Positions 18,157 to 26,801 of a stretch of DNA of 64,000 nt are shown piece after piece. The stretch comes from CAZPNX01 sp964588285 (lineage in GTDB: Bacteria; Edwardsbacteria; AC1; EtOH8), in the NCBI GenBank assembly GCA_964588285.1, contig CAZPNX010000001.1, positions 1 to 64,000 on the forward strand, read 5' to 3'. The position numbers were made by a program, and so were the translations under genes. Positions within the stretch are counted from its first letter, which is position 1, and every line of letters starts with the position of its first letter. The notes under the pieces are model-generated. The model saw only the letters and a program-made list of their open reading frames with translations, made no database searches and was not told the origin of the DNA.

Positions 18157-20034
18157 ATGGAGAGATTCGAAAAAAGGCGCTGGTTTCTTTTTCTGGCAGA
18201 TATCCTGCTGGTGAATTTGGCTCTGTGGCTGGCATTCGCTTTGCGATTCGAATGGGCCATCCCCGAGGTCTATCGGCCTTACTACTGGCAGATAGCGGTT
18301 TTCGTCACCCTTCTCAGGATAACGCTACTGGCGTTGCTAGGGCTTTATCGCGGTGTCTGGCGATACATCGGAATCAGCGACCTGATGGCCATCCTCAAGG
18401 CGGTCAGCCTGGGAACGGTGATGATGGCGGCTTCCGCTTTCCTGGCCAGGCGTTTGGATTACGCCTCCTGGGGATTGCCGCTGGAATGGCTGGAGGGCTA
18501 TCCCCTGAGCGTGATGGTGGCCGAGTGGCTGGGAGCCATCATCCTGATCGGTGGCCTGCGTCTGGGTCTGAGGCTACTGCAGCGGCACCGGGTGATTACC
18601 CGATACCGCCACCTGGAAAGGAAGCGGGTTTTGATCATCGGAGCAGGCGATGCCGGCGAAATGGTGGCCAGGCAGCTGCTGGCCCATCCCGAGTTCGGCT
18701 ATCAGCCGGTTGGCTTTATCGACGACGATCCCCGCAAGCAAAATAGGCGCATACACGGCCTGCCCATTATAGCCGGACGCGACCAGATATTCCAGGTGGT
18801 ACTGGAACGCCGAGTGGAGGAGATCATTATCGCCATCCCCTCGGCCCCAGGCTCAGTTGTCCGGGAACTGGTGGAGCAGTGTCGTCGGGCCAAGCTCAAA
18901 TTCAAGATCGTGCCCGGCATCAAGGACATCATCGAGGGGGAGGTCAGCCTCAGCCAGATCCGGGAGGTGGAGCTTGAGGATCTGTTGGGGCGCCAGCCGG
19001 TCAGCCTCAATATGGATGAGATCTCGGGTTATCTGACCGGAAAAAGAGTGCTGGTGAGCGGGGCCGGCGGCTCCATCGGAGCTGAGCTCTGTCGTCAGAT
19101 AGCCGGTTTAGGACCGGAACGGTTGGTGATGTTGGGCAAGGGCGAGAACAGCCTCTACGAGATCGAGTATGAACTTACCCATCGCTTTAAGGGGCTTCCC
19201 CTGATAGCGGCGGTGGGGGATGTGGGCGACCGGGCGCGGATGGAACAAATCTTTGGAGAGTACCGGCCCCAAGTGGTATTTCATGCGGCCGCCCACAAGC
19301 ATGTTCCCTTGATGGAAGCCAATCCCGGCGAGGCTGTTAAAAACAACGTTTTCGGCACCAAAACGCTAGCCGAGGCCTCTATTGCGGCTGGTGTGGAACG
19401 CTTCGTATTCATCTCTACAGACAAGGCGGTCAATCCCACCAGCATTATGGGGGCCACCAAGCGGCTGGCCGAGGATGTGCTTTCCGCTTTGGAGGCTAAA
19501 GGCCGAACCAAGTTCATCACCGTCCGCTTCGGCAATGTGCTGGGCAGCCGCGGCAGCGTGGTGCCTCTCTTCAAGCGGCAGATCGCGGCCGGGGGGCCGG
19601 TCACCGTCACCCACCCGGAAGTGGAGCGCTATTTCATGACCATCCCCGAGGCGGTGCAGCTGGTGATCCAAGCTGGGGCTATGGGCCGGGGCGGCGAGAT
19701 CTTCGTCTTGGACATGGGCAAACCCGTCAAGATAGTGGATCTGGCCCGAGACCTGATAATCCTTTCCGGCTTGGAGCCGGAAACCGACATTTCCATCGAG
19801 TTCACCGGACTGCGGCCGGGAGAGAAACTCTATGAGGAATTGATGACGGCCGAGGAGGGGGTAAACGCCACCAGACATTCCCAGATTTTCGTGGCCCGGG
19901 CCAGACGTTTCCAGCCGGGCCAACTCGACAAGATCCTGAAACGTCTGGAGAATGCCTCACGTAGAGGACACCACAGACAGATCGTAAGCGCCCTGAAAAG
20001 CTGTCTTCCCAGCTATCGGCCGAGCGAAAAATGA
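18157..20034 (+). CDS. Membrane-bound nucleoside-diphosphate-sugar 4,6-dehydratase (PglF/CapD/FlaA1 family)
   Basis: 625 residues: four N-terminal membrane helices (to about residue 120), a CoA-binding-like domain with GAGDAGE at about 162-168, and an SDR dehydratase domain whose NAD site is GAGGSIG at 302-308. In the catalytic motif the usual Tyr is Met: M431 and K435 in SIMGATK, the variant known from the long membrane-bound 4,6-dehydratases. It probably converts UDP-GlcNAc to the 4-keto-6-deoxy sugar. The end overlaps the aminotransferase gene by four bases, which supports a PglF-PglE type pair. Confidence 0.93.
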   Translation: MERFEKRRWFLFLADILLVNLALWLAFALRFEWAIPEVYRPYYWQIAVFVTLLRITLLALLGLYRGVWRYIGISDLMAILKAVSLGTVMMAASAFLARRLDYASWGLPLEWLEGYPLSVMVAEWLGAIILIGGLRLGLRLLQRHRVITRYRHLERKRVLIIGAGDAGEMVARQLLAHPEFGYQPVGFIDDDPRKQNRRIHGLPIIAGRDQIFQVVLERRVEEIIIAIPSAPGSVVRELVEQCRRAKLKFKIVPGIKDIIEGEVSLSQIREVELEDLLGRQPVSLNMDEISGYLTGKRVLVSGAGGSIGAELCRQIAGLGPERLVMLGKGENSLYEIEYELTHRFKGLPLIAAVGDVGDRARMEQIFGEYRPQVVFHAAAHKHVPLMEANPGEAVKNNVFGTKTLAEASIAAGVERFVFISTDKAVNPTSIMGATKRLAEDVLSALEAKGRTKFITVRFGNVLGSRGSVVPLFKRQIAAGGPVTVTHPEVERYFMTIPEAVQLVIQAGAMGRGGEIFVLDMGKPVKIVDLARDLIILSGLEPETDISIEFTGLRPGEKLYEELMTAEEGVNATRHSQIFVARARRFQPGQLDKILKRLENASRRGHHRQIVSALKSCLPSYRPSEK

Positions 20035-21227
20035 GCGACCGAGACGATTTTCTCCAAACAAGACGGCCTCTCAGACAAGAGATGCTGGCCTTTTCGCCTC
20101 CCGATATCAGCCAGGCCGAGATAGACGAAGTAGTAGATACCCTTCGCTCCGGATGGCTGACTACCGGGCCAAAAACCCAGAGGTTCGAGCGGGAATTCGC
20201 CGAATATGTAGGCGCCCGTTCCTGCCTGGGTCTGGGATCGGCCACGGCTGGGCTTTTTTTGGGTCTGAAAGCTTTGGGGGTTGGCTCGGGCGACGAGGTA
20301 ATCACCACTCCCTACACCTTTGCCGCCACGGTCAATGTCATTCTTCACGTCGGGGCCAAGCCGGTGTTGGCCGACGTCAAGGAGCACGATTTCAACATCG
20401 ACCCGGAGATGGTGGAGCGGGCGGTTACCTCGAGGACCAAGGCCCTCATCCCGGTTCATTTTGCCGGCCATCCCTGCGATATGGACGCCTTGGGAGAGAT
20501 TGCGAAAAAAAACGGCTTGGTTGTTATCGAGGATGCTGCCCATGCCGTCGGCGCCGAATACAAGGGCAAAAGGATCGGCTCCATAAGCCGGCTGACGGTC
20601 TTCAGTTTGCATGCCGTCAAGAACGTGACCACCGGCGAGGGGGGCATGGCGGCCTCGAACGATGACCAGCTTCTGCAGCGCCTGCGGGTTCTTTGCCTGC
20701 ACGGCATGGACAAGGATGCCTGGTGCCGCTTCGCCCCGGGCGGAAAATGGAAGTACGACATCGTAGAGGCGGGCTACAAGTGCAACCTGATGGACATTCA
20801 ATCGGCCATCGGCCTCCACCAGCTTAAGCGGGCCGAGAGCATGCTGGCTCGGCGGCGGGAGATAGTTGCTCTTTATCGAAAACGTTTGGAGGGAGTGGAA
20901 TATCTGAGGCTGCCGCCGGATGCCACAAACGGACGTCATGCCTGGCACCTGTTTCCGGTCATCATCGACTTCGACAAGCTAAGGTTAGATCGCGACGGCT
21001 TTATCGAACAGCTGGCGGCCAGGAAAATAACCGCCAACGTCCATTATCAGCCGGTTCACCTATTCAGCTATTACCGAAGCCTGGGCTTTGCTCCCGGTGA
21101 TTTTCCGGTAGCCGAGCGTCTGGCGCAAAACGAGGTCACCTTGCCGCTGTATACCCGGATGACCGATGAGGATGTTGAGGATGTGGCTGTTGCGGTCTGC
21201 GAGATCATCAAAGAGCATAGTAAATAA
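20031..21227 (+). CDS. DegT/DnrJ/EryC1/StrS family sugar aminotransferase
   Basis: 398 residues, PLP-dependent fold type I. The pyridoxal lysine is predicted at K197 in LHAVKNVTTGEGGM; VIEDAAHAVGAEYKGK provides the cofactor-binding Asp. Enzymes of this family put an amino group on a keto-sugar nucleotide (PglE, PseC, WbpE and others). Being coupled to the 4,6-dehydratase suggests C4 amination, while the WbpD-like acetyltransferase next door would rather suggest C3 amination; the sequence alone does not settle it. Confidence 0.92.
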   Translation: MSDRDDFLQTRRPLRQEMLAFSPPDISQAEIDEVVDTLRSGWLTTGPKTQRFEREFAEYVGARSCLGLGSATAGLFLGLKALGVGSGDEVITTPYTFAATVNVILHVGAKPVLADVKEHDFNIDPEMVERAVTSRTKALIPVHFAGHPCDMDALGEIAKKNGLVVIEDAAHAVGAEYKGKRIGSISRLTVFSLHAVKNVTTGEGGMAASNDDQLLQRLRVLCLHGMDKDAWCRFAPGGKWKYDIVEAGYKCNLMDIQSAIGLHQLKRAESMLARRREIVALYRKRLEGVEYLRLPPDATNGRHAWHLFPVIIDFDKLRLDRDGFIEQLAARKITANVHYQPVHLFSYYRSLGFAPGDFPVAERLAQNEVTLPLYTRMTDEDVEDVAVAVCEIIKEHSK

Positions 21228-21242
21228 ATAAAAGGATCAAAA

Positions 21243-21818
21243 ATGTCCGACTACTTCGTCCATCAGAGCGCCTTTGTCGACGAGCCGGTGGAGATAGGCG
21301 CCGGCACCAAGATCTGGCATTTCTGCCACGTCTCCAAGGGTGCCAAAATCGGAAAAGCATGTTCGTTGGGCCAGAACGTCTATGTGGGCAGCCGGGTGGT
21401 CATTGGTAACAACTGCAAGATTCAAAATAATGTCTCGGTTTACGACCTGGTGACTTTGGAGGACGATGTTTTCTGCGGGCCATCCATGGTGTTCACCAAC
21501 GACATGAACCCACGGGCGGCATTTCCCAAAGGGGGAAAGTGGATACCGACTTTGGTCAAAAAGGGCGCCAGCTTGGGAGCCAATTGCACCATCGTCTGCG
21601 GCATCACCATCGGCAGCCATGCCTTTGTGGCCGCCGGCTCCTTGGTGCGCAAGGACGTGCCGGACTACGCGGTGGTGGCCGGGGTCCCTTCGAGAATAAT
21701 AGGCTGGATGTGCCAGTGCGGGGGAAGGCTCAATTTCGAAAAGTCCGACCAGGAGGCCTGCGCACTTTGTCAGAGGAAATATCATAAGAGCGGAGATAAG
21801 GTCTCCATTGTTGATTGA
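21243..21818 (+). CDS. Left-handed beta-helix N-acetyltransferase (WbpD-like)
   Basis: 191 residues built of hexapeptide repeats, such as AKIGKACSLGQNVYVGSRVV and GASLGANCTIVCGITIGSHA. The start YFVHQSAFVDEPVEIGAGTKIWHFCHV closely resembles WbpD/WlbB, which acetylate the 3-amino group of a UDP-diamino-uronate. The C-terminal tail has CQCGG and CALCQ, a possible zinc ribbon. It follows the aminotransferase by 15 bases and probably acetylates its product. Confidence 0.9.
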   Translation: MSDYFVHQSAFVDEPVEIGAGTKIWHFCHVSKGAKIGKACSLGQNVYVGSRVVIGNNCKIQNNVSVYDLVTLEDDVFCGPSMVFTNDMNPRAAFPKGGKWIPTLVKKGASLGANCTIVCGITIGSHAFVAAGSLVRKDVPDYAVVAGVPSRIIGWMCQCGGRLNFEKSDQEACALCQRKYHKSGDKVSIVD

Positions 21819-21874
21819 GCGATACAATTCAACAAACCAACGGCGATTGTTGGAAATAGTCTGATAGATTTTAT

Positions 21875-22945
21875 ATGTCCTTTGCCGAATTGGATGAAAC
21901 CCGACGTCTGGAATGGGACCGTTCCGACATGGGAAGCCTGCTGGCGCAGTTCTCCCACCAGTGCCGACAGGCGATGGAGATAGGCTCTAATTTTCGCGCG
22001 GGGATGGCATCCGGCAAACCCCGCTGTGCCCTAGTCTGCGGCATGGGCGGGTCGGCCATCGCTGGGGATGTGGCTGCGTCCTGGGCCGAAAGAACATTGG
22101 CCGGCCCCCTTTTGGTCCATCGCAACTACGACCTGCCGCACTGGGCTGGCCCCGAAGATCTGGTGGTAACCAGCAGCTATTCGGGAGACACCGAGGAAAC
22201 GCTATCCTCCTATGCCAGAGCACGCCAGGTCGGAGCCGAAATATTGGCCATCACCACCGGCGGAGAGCTGGCGAGGAGGTGTGCGGCTGACGGCGTTCCC
22301 TTGATAAAAATACCGGGCGGCATGCCGCCGCGCTGCGCCTTCGGTTTTTCTTTTTTTACCCTGATCCATGCTTTGGCTGATCGCCATGTTATTGAAATCG
22401 GCCAAAACCAGTTATCCGAAGCAATAGAGACGTTGGAGCGGCTATCACAGGAATGCCATTGGTCGACAGCCGAGCATACCAACCAGGCAAAACAGATCGC
22501 CCGGCATCTGGAGAAATCCTTGCCGGTGATCTATGCCTCAGCCGATCTTTTGGGACCGGCGGCCAGGCGCTGGGCCAACCAGATTAATGAAAATGCCAAG
22601 CAGCCGTCGTATGCCGCATTTTTCCCGGAGCTTTGCCATAATGAGATAGTGGGATGGGATCTTGGCGAGGGACCGGCCAAGGGGATGTCGGTGGTGATGC
22701 TGGGAGATCCCGACGATCATAGACGCAACGTTATCAGGTCCCAAGCGGTGGCCGAGCTGGTGGGAGACGCGGCCCGGGCGGTATTAAGGCTTGAGGGCAA
22801 GGGACAAGGGCTGCTGGCCCGGATGCTATACCTGATACATCTGGGGGACTGGGTGAGCTATTATCTGGCTTGGTTGAACCGAGTAGACCCCACCCCCATT
22901 GGGCCGATCGTAAAACTGAAGAACATCCTCAAGGAAGCGAAATGA
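21875..22945 (+). CDS. Bifunctional phosphoglucose/phosphomannose isomerase
   Basis: 356 residues of the archaeal-type PGI/PMI family with SIS domains. The first SIS domain has VCGMGGSAIAGDV and the sugar-phosphate-binding SSYSGDTEETLS; the region NENAKQPSYAAFFPELCHNE carries the conserved Glu and His of the family. It interconverts fructose-6-phosphate with glucose- and mannose-6-phosphate, supplying precursors for sugar nucleotides. The stop overlaps the next gene (ATGA), an NTP:sugar-phosphate transferase, which fits this role. Confidence 0.9.
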   Translation: MSFAELDETRRLEWDRSDMGSLLAQFSHQCRQAMEIGSNFRAGMASGKPRCALVCGMGGSAIAGDVAASWAERTLAGPLLVHRNYDLPHWAGPEDLVVTSSYSGDTEETLSSYARARQVGAEILAITTGGELARRCAADGVPLIKIPGGMPPRCAFGFSFFTLIHALADRHVIEIGQNQLSEAIETLERLSQECHWSTAEHTNQAKQIARHLEKSLPVIYASADLLGPAARRWANQINENAKQPSYAAFFPELCHNEIVGWDLGEGPAKGMSVVMLGDPDDHRRNVIRSQAVAELVGDAARAVLRLEGKGQGLLARMLYLIHLGDWVSYYLAWLNRVDPTPIGPIVKLKNILKEAK

Positions 22946-23919
22946 AGGCGATCATACCGGTGGCCGGGGCCGGGACCAGGCTGCGGCCGCACACCCACAG
23001 CACCCCCAAGGTGCTGATCGAGCTGGCCGGCAAGCCCATCATCGGACACATCCTGTCCCAGCTGGAAGGCCTGCCCATCGACGAAGTGGTGATGGTGGTG
23101 GGGCAAAAGGGAGAGATGATCAAAGATTACGTCGACGCCCACTACAAGATCAAAACCTCCTTTATAATACAGGAGGAAGCCAAGGGACTGGGCGACGCCA
23201 TCTACCTCACCAAAGCAGCGGTGGGCAAAGATGCGGCGCTTATTATTCTGGGGGACACCATCTTCAAGGCCGACTTCGGCTCACTGCTGGACAAGCCCAC
23301 CAGCCTGATCGGGGTCAAAGAGGTGGAGGATCCCAGGAGGTTCGGAGTGGTGGAGCTGGAGGGCCGGCGGATAACCCGGCTGGTGGAGAAGCCCGAGCAC
23401 CCAAAAAGCAAACTGGCTATCGTCGGTATTTACCTGATAAAGGAAACGGCCGGACTCTACCAGGCCATCGAAACCCTTTACCACCGCAAATTACGCACCA
23501 AAGGAGAATACCAACTGACCGACGCTCTCCAAGTGATGCTGGAACAGGGCACCGAGATGGAGGCTTTTCCGGTTGAAGGCTGGTTCGACTGCGGCAAGCC
23601 GGAGACCCTGCTGGAGACCAACCGCCAGCTGTTGGAGATGGCGGGCGACGTTGCGCCGTCTTACCCGGGCTCGGTGATCATCCCTCCGGTGTTCATCGAT
23701 CCCAGCGTAAAAATCGAACATTCCATTGTCGGCCCCCATGTCTCCATCGCTGCCGGAAGCCAGATCAAGCAGACGGTGGTCAGCAACACCATCATCGGCG
23801 GCAATGTTCTGGTGGAGCGGGCCCTGCTACAAGGTTCTCTGCTGGGAGACAACGCCACCGTTAGGGGCAAGCTGGGAAGGCTCAACGTGGGGGACGACTC
23901 GGAGGTGGATATTTATTAA
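22942..23919 (+). CDS. Sugar-1-phosphate nucleotidyltransferase (RmlA/GlmU-like)
   Basis: 326 residues from the ATG at 22942; the frame is open further upstream, but the family start MKAIIPVAGAGTRLRPHTHS is at this ATG. The N-terminal GT-A domain contains the nucleotide-binding GAGTRLRP and PKVLIELAGKPIIGH; the C-terminal part (about residue 245 on) has hexapeptide repeats. It makes an NDP-sugar, probably dTDP-glucose- or GDP-mannose-like, from a hexose-1-phosphate. It is the last gene of the glycan operon; 116 bases follow before metK. Confidence 0.9.
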   Translation: MKAIIPVAGAGTRLRPHTHSTPKVLIELAGKPIIGHILSQLEGLPIDEVVMVVGQKGEMIKDYVDAHYKIKTSFIIQEEAKGLGDAIYLTKAAVGKDAALIILGDTIFKADFGSLLDKPTSLIGVKEVEDPRRFGVVELEGRRITRLVEKPEHPKSKLAIVGIYLIKETAGLYQAIETLYHRKLRTKGEYQLTDALQVMLEQGTEMEAFPVEGWFDCGKPETLLETNRQLLEMAGDVAPSYPGSVIIPPVFIDPSVKIEHSIVGPHVSIAAGSQIKQTVVSNTIIGGNVLVERALLQGSLLGDNATVRGKLGRLNVGDDSEVDIY

Positions 23920-23991
23920 TTAATCTCACACAGATGATATCAATAAAAACAGTTTTTCGCCGATCAACATTTCTTGAATAATATTCCTGTA

Positions 23992-24003
23992 AATACATGT
24001 ATT
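23992..24003. promoter_or_regulatory. 12-bp perfect palindrome upstream of metK
   Basis: AATACATGTATT lies 32 bases before the metK start in an AT-rich intergenic stretch. It could be an operator or part of the promoter region (a TTGAAT lies just upstream at 23974-23979). I see no SAM riboswitch in this 116-base gap. Confidence 0.35.
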
Positions 24004-24035
24004 AAATAAGCATATCAAACACGAAAGGCAAACAC

Positions 24036-25181
24036 ATGATTGAAAAAAGGCTTCTGACCTCGGAGTCGGTGACCGAGGGCCACCCCGACAAGATGTGCGA
24101 CCAGATATCCGACGCCATCTTGGACGCCATCCTGGACAACGACCCCAACGGCCGGGTGGCCTGCGAGACCCTGGTGACCACCGGGCTGGTGATGGTGGCC
24201 GGCGAGATCTCCACCTCGGCCTACATCGACATCCCGGGCCTGGTGCGGGAAACGGTCAAGGAGATCGGCTACACCGACGCCAAGAGCGGGCTGGACTACG
24301 AGACCTGCGGCGTCATTACCGCCATCCAGGAGCAGTCGTCGGACATCGCCCTGGGGGTGAACACCGGCGGAGCCGGGGACCAGGGGATGATGTTCGGCTT
24401 CGCCTGCAACGAGACCCCGGAGCTGATGCCCATGCCCATCATGATGGCCCACAAGCTCTGCCGCCGGCTGACCGAGGTGCGCAAGTCCGGGACCATGGAC
24501 TACCTGCGCCCCGACGGCAAGTCCCAGGTGACGGTGGAGTACGACAACGGGAAGCCCAAGAGGATCGACACCATCATCATCTCCGCCCAGCACCATCCCG
24601 ACGTCCCCGAGGCCAGGGTGAAGAAGGACGTTGTAAAGCACGTCATCGCCCGGGTGGTCGACAAAAAGCTGATGGACGACAAGACCAAGATCCTGGTCAA
24701 TCCCACCGGTCGCTTCGTCATCGGCGGGCCCCAGGGCGACTCAGGCCTGACCGGCCGCAAGATCATCGTCGACACCTATGGCGGGCTGGGGCGGCACGGC
24801 GGCGGCTGCTTCTCGGGCAAGGATCCCACCAAGGTCGACCGATCGGCCGCCTACGCCGCCCGCTATATAGCCAAGAACGTGGTGGCTGCCGGACTGGCGG
24901 AGCGCTGCGAAATCCAGCTGGCCTATGCCATCGGCGTGGCCGATCCGGTGTCCATCGCCGTCGATACCTTCGGCACCGGCCGGGCCGACGAGGCCAGGCT
25001 GTGCAAGGCCATCCGCCAGCACTTCGACCTGACGCCGCACGGGATAATTGACATGCTTAAATTGAAACGGCCCATCTACCGGCGGACCGCTGCTTACGGG
25101 CACTTTGGGCGTGAGGAGGAGGGCTTCACCTGGGAGAAGACCGACGTGGCCGCCAAGCTGAAAGCGGCGTTAAAGAAGTAA
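24036..25181 (+). CDS. metK: S-adenosylmethionine synthetase
   Basis: 381 residues, full length for bacterial MetK. The ATP/methionine motifs are present: GHPDKMCDQISDAILD near the N-terminus, GAGDQGMMFGFA and GGLGRHGGGCFSGKDPTK, plus DRSAAYAARYIAKN. It makes SAM from methionine and ATP in the cytoplasm. The glycine-rich loop reads GGLGRHGGGCFSG where many bacteria have GGMARHGGGAFSG, a mild variation. The gene is followed by ahcY after a 101-base gap that contains inverted repeats. Confidence 0.97.
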   Translation: MIEKRLLTSESVTEGHPDKMCDQISDAILDAILDNDPNGRVACETLVTTGLVMVAGEISTSAYIDIPGLVRETVKEIGYTDAKSGLDYETCGVITAIQEQSSDIALGVNTGGAGDQGMMFGFACNETPELMPMPIMMAHKLCRRLTEVRKSGTMDYLRPDGKSQVTVEYDNGKPKRIDTIIISAQHHPDVPEARVKKDVVKHVIARVVDKKLMDDKTKILVNPTGRFVIGGPQGDSGLTGRKIIVDTYGGLGRHGGGCFSGKDPTKVDRSAAYAARYIAKNVVAAGLAERCEIQLAYAIGVADPVSIAVDTFGTGRADEARLCKAIRQHFDLTPHGIIDMLKLKRPIYRRTAAYGHFGREEEGFTWEKTDVAAKLKAALKK

Positions 25182-25190
25182 CGAAAATTC

Positions 25191-25273
25191 ACCACAAAGA
25201 CACCAAGGCACTAATCCGGATAAATTTCGTATCTTTGCGCCTTGGTGGTTAACCCCGGTTCCAACCGGATTAG
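25191..25273 (+). repeat. Inverted repeats in the metK-ahcY gap
   Basis: Two nested inverted repeats are visible: CACCAAGGC (25201-25209) with GCCTTGGTG (25239-25247), and CTAATCCGG (25211-25219) with CCGGATTAG (25265-25273). The first belongs to a CCACAAAGACACCAAGGC-type sequence that has a relative at 54456-54480. The second ends directly in front of the ahcY ribosome-binding site (TTAGGAGATTTG), so it could hide it, although it may simply be a dispersed intergenic repeat. Confidence 0.6.
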
Positions 25274-25282
25274 GAGATTTGA

Positions 25283-26539
25283 ATGAACTACGACGTCAAG
25301 GACCTGAAGCTGGCGGCCAAGGGGGCGGCCCGTGTCGAATGGGCCGAGCAGTTCATGCCGGTGCTGCGCACCGTCCGTTCACGGTTCGAGAAGGAGAAGC
25401 CGCTCAAGGGCATCAAGCTTTCGGCCTGCCTCCACGTGACCGCCGAGACCGCCAATCTGATGCGCACCCTCAAAGCCGGAGGGGCTGAACTGAGGCTGTG
25501 CGCCTCCAACCCGCTTTCCACCCAGGACGATGTAGCCGCCGCTTTGGTCAAACAATACGGCGTGCAGACTTTCGCCGTCAAGGGCGAGAGCCACGAGCTG
25601 TACTATAAGCACATCAACGCCGCCTTGGACCAGAGGCCCAACGTCACCATGGACGACGGGGCTGATCTGGTGAGCGAGCTGCACACCAAACGGCGAGACC
25701 TGGTGAAAAACATCATCGGAGGGACCGAAGAGACCACCACCGGTGTCATCCGGCTGCGCAGCATGGAGAAGGCGGGCACCCTGGCCTTCCCGGTGATCGC
25801 GGTCAACGACTCCCAAACCAAGTTCATGTTCGACAACCGCTACGGCACCGGCCAGAGCACCCTGGATGGGGTGCTGCGGGCCACCAACATTCTGTTGGCG
25901 GGTTCGATAGTGGTGGTGGCCGGTTACGGCTGGTGCGGGCGCGGCCTGGCCATGCGGGCCAGGGGCATGGGAGCCAACACCATTGTCACCGAGGTCGATC
26001 CGGTCAAGGCCCTGGAGGCGGTGATGGAGGGCTTCCGGGTGATGCCCATGAAGGAGGCGGCCCGCATCGGGGATGTTTTCATCACCGTCACCGGGGATAT
26101 CAATGTCATCCGGCCGGAACACTTCCGACTGATGAAGGACGGGGCCATCGTGGCCAACTCCGGCCACTTCAACGTCGAGTTGGACCTGGCCGGCCTGCGC
26201 AAGATCGCCAAGTCGCATCGCGAGGTGCGCGATTTCGTGGAGGAGTTTACCTTGCCCGGGGGTAAAAAGATCTGCATATTGGGGGACGGCCGGCTGATAA
26301 ACCTGGCGGCCGCTGAGGGACATCCGGCCTCGGTCATGGATATGAGCTTTGCCAACCAGTCGCTGGCGGCCGAAACCCTGGCCAAAAAGGGGAGGACCTT
26401 CCAAAAGAAAGTCTACGCCCTGCCGCCGGAGATCGACCGTCAGATCGCCAGCCTGAAGCTGAAAGCCATGGGGGTGAGGTTTGACGTCCTGACCCCGGAG
26501 CAGAAGAAATATCTGGCCTCATGGGAGATGGGGACCTAG
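25283..26539 (+). CDS. ahcY: S-adenosylhomocysteine hydrolase
   Basis: 418 residues, the shorter type found in archaea and many bacteria. NAD-binding is at VVVAGYGWCGRGLAMRARGM; substrate-site segments include NVTMDDGADLV and KFMFDNRYGTGQST, and the C-terminus ends in KKYLASWEMGT close to the usual terminal Lys-Tyr region. It splits SAH, the by-product of methyltransferases, into adenosine and homocysteine. The pairing with metK gives a SAM-recycling unit that would also serve the methyltransferases of the glycan operon. Ribosome-binding site AGGAG at 25272-25276. Confidence 0.96.
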   Translation: MNYDVKDLKLAAKGAARVEWAEQFMPVLRTVRSRFEKEKPLKGIKLSACLHVTAETANLMRTLKAGGAELRLCASNPLSTQDDVAAALVKQYGVQTFAVKGESHELYYKHINAALDQRPNVTMDDGADLVSELHTKRRDLVKNIIGGTEETTTGVIRLRSMEKAGTLAFPVIAVNDSQTKFMFDNRYGTGQSTLDGVLRATNILLAGSIVVVAGYGWCGRGLAMRARGMGANTIVTEVDPVKALEAVMEGFRVMPMKEAARIGDVFITVTGDINVIRPEHFRLMKDGAIVANSGHFNVELDLAGLRKIAKSHREVRDFVEEFTLPGGKKICILGDGRLINLAAAEGHPASVMDMSFANQSLAAETLAKKGRTFQKKVYALPPEIDRQIASLKLKAMGVRFDVLTPEQKKYLASWEMGT

Positions 26540-26642
26540 AAGCGAAGGTGCGAAACTGAGAAGTTGAGAGAATAAAATGGGTGGGTCCCCGCCGCCAGGA
26601 AGAACCCGCCCTAACCCATCTTACAGGGAGAATATCTAGCAG

Positions 26643-26741
26643 ACGCCTGAATGTAGGTTGTCCCGGCATCGTCAGACGAAACGATGGCACCGGAGCCAGA
26701 AGGCCCGGTGAAGGGACGGCCTATATTCAGGCGTATTTTTT
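26643..26741 (+). ncRNA. Candidate structured RNA with a 22-bp closing stem and T-run
   Basis: Bases 26643-26664 pair without interruption (three G-U wobbles) with 26713-26734. The 48 bases inside form two hairpins: CATCGT/ACGATG (26667-26686) and ACCGG-GCC-AGAA-GGC-CCGGT (26689-26709). A T-run (26736-26741) follows the stem, so transcription from the plus strand would end here. It lies between the convergent genes ahcY and lptG. It may be an elaborate terminator, a small RNA, or a MITE-like palindrome; I recognise no Rfam family. Confidence 0.5.
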
Positions 26742-26801
26742 GGCATCAGGCCGGAATTATCCGGGCAGATGTTGGGCCCGGCTCTTTGAACCAGAATCCG
26801 T

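Noticed and set aside
23920..24035. SAM riboswitch upstream of metK
   Set aside because: The gap is only 116 bases, AT-rich, and contains none of the conserved SAM-riboswitch elements or a terminator.
26667..26690. Hammerhead ribozyme, because of GACGAAAC in the structured RNA
   Set aside because: The CUGAUGA core is missing, and the GAAA is part of a hairpin loop, so no catalytic core can form.
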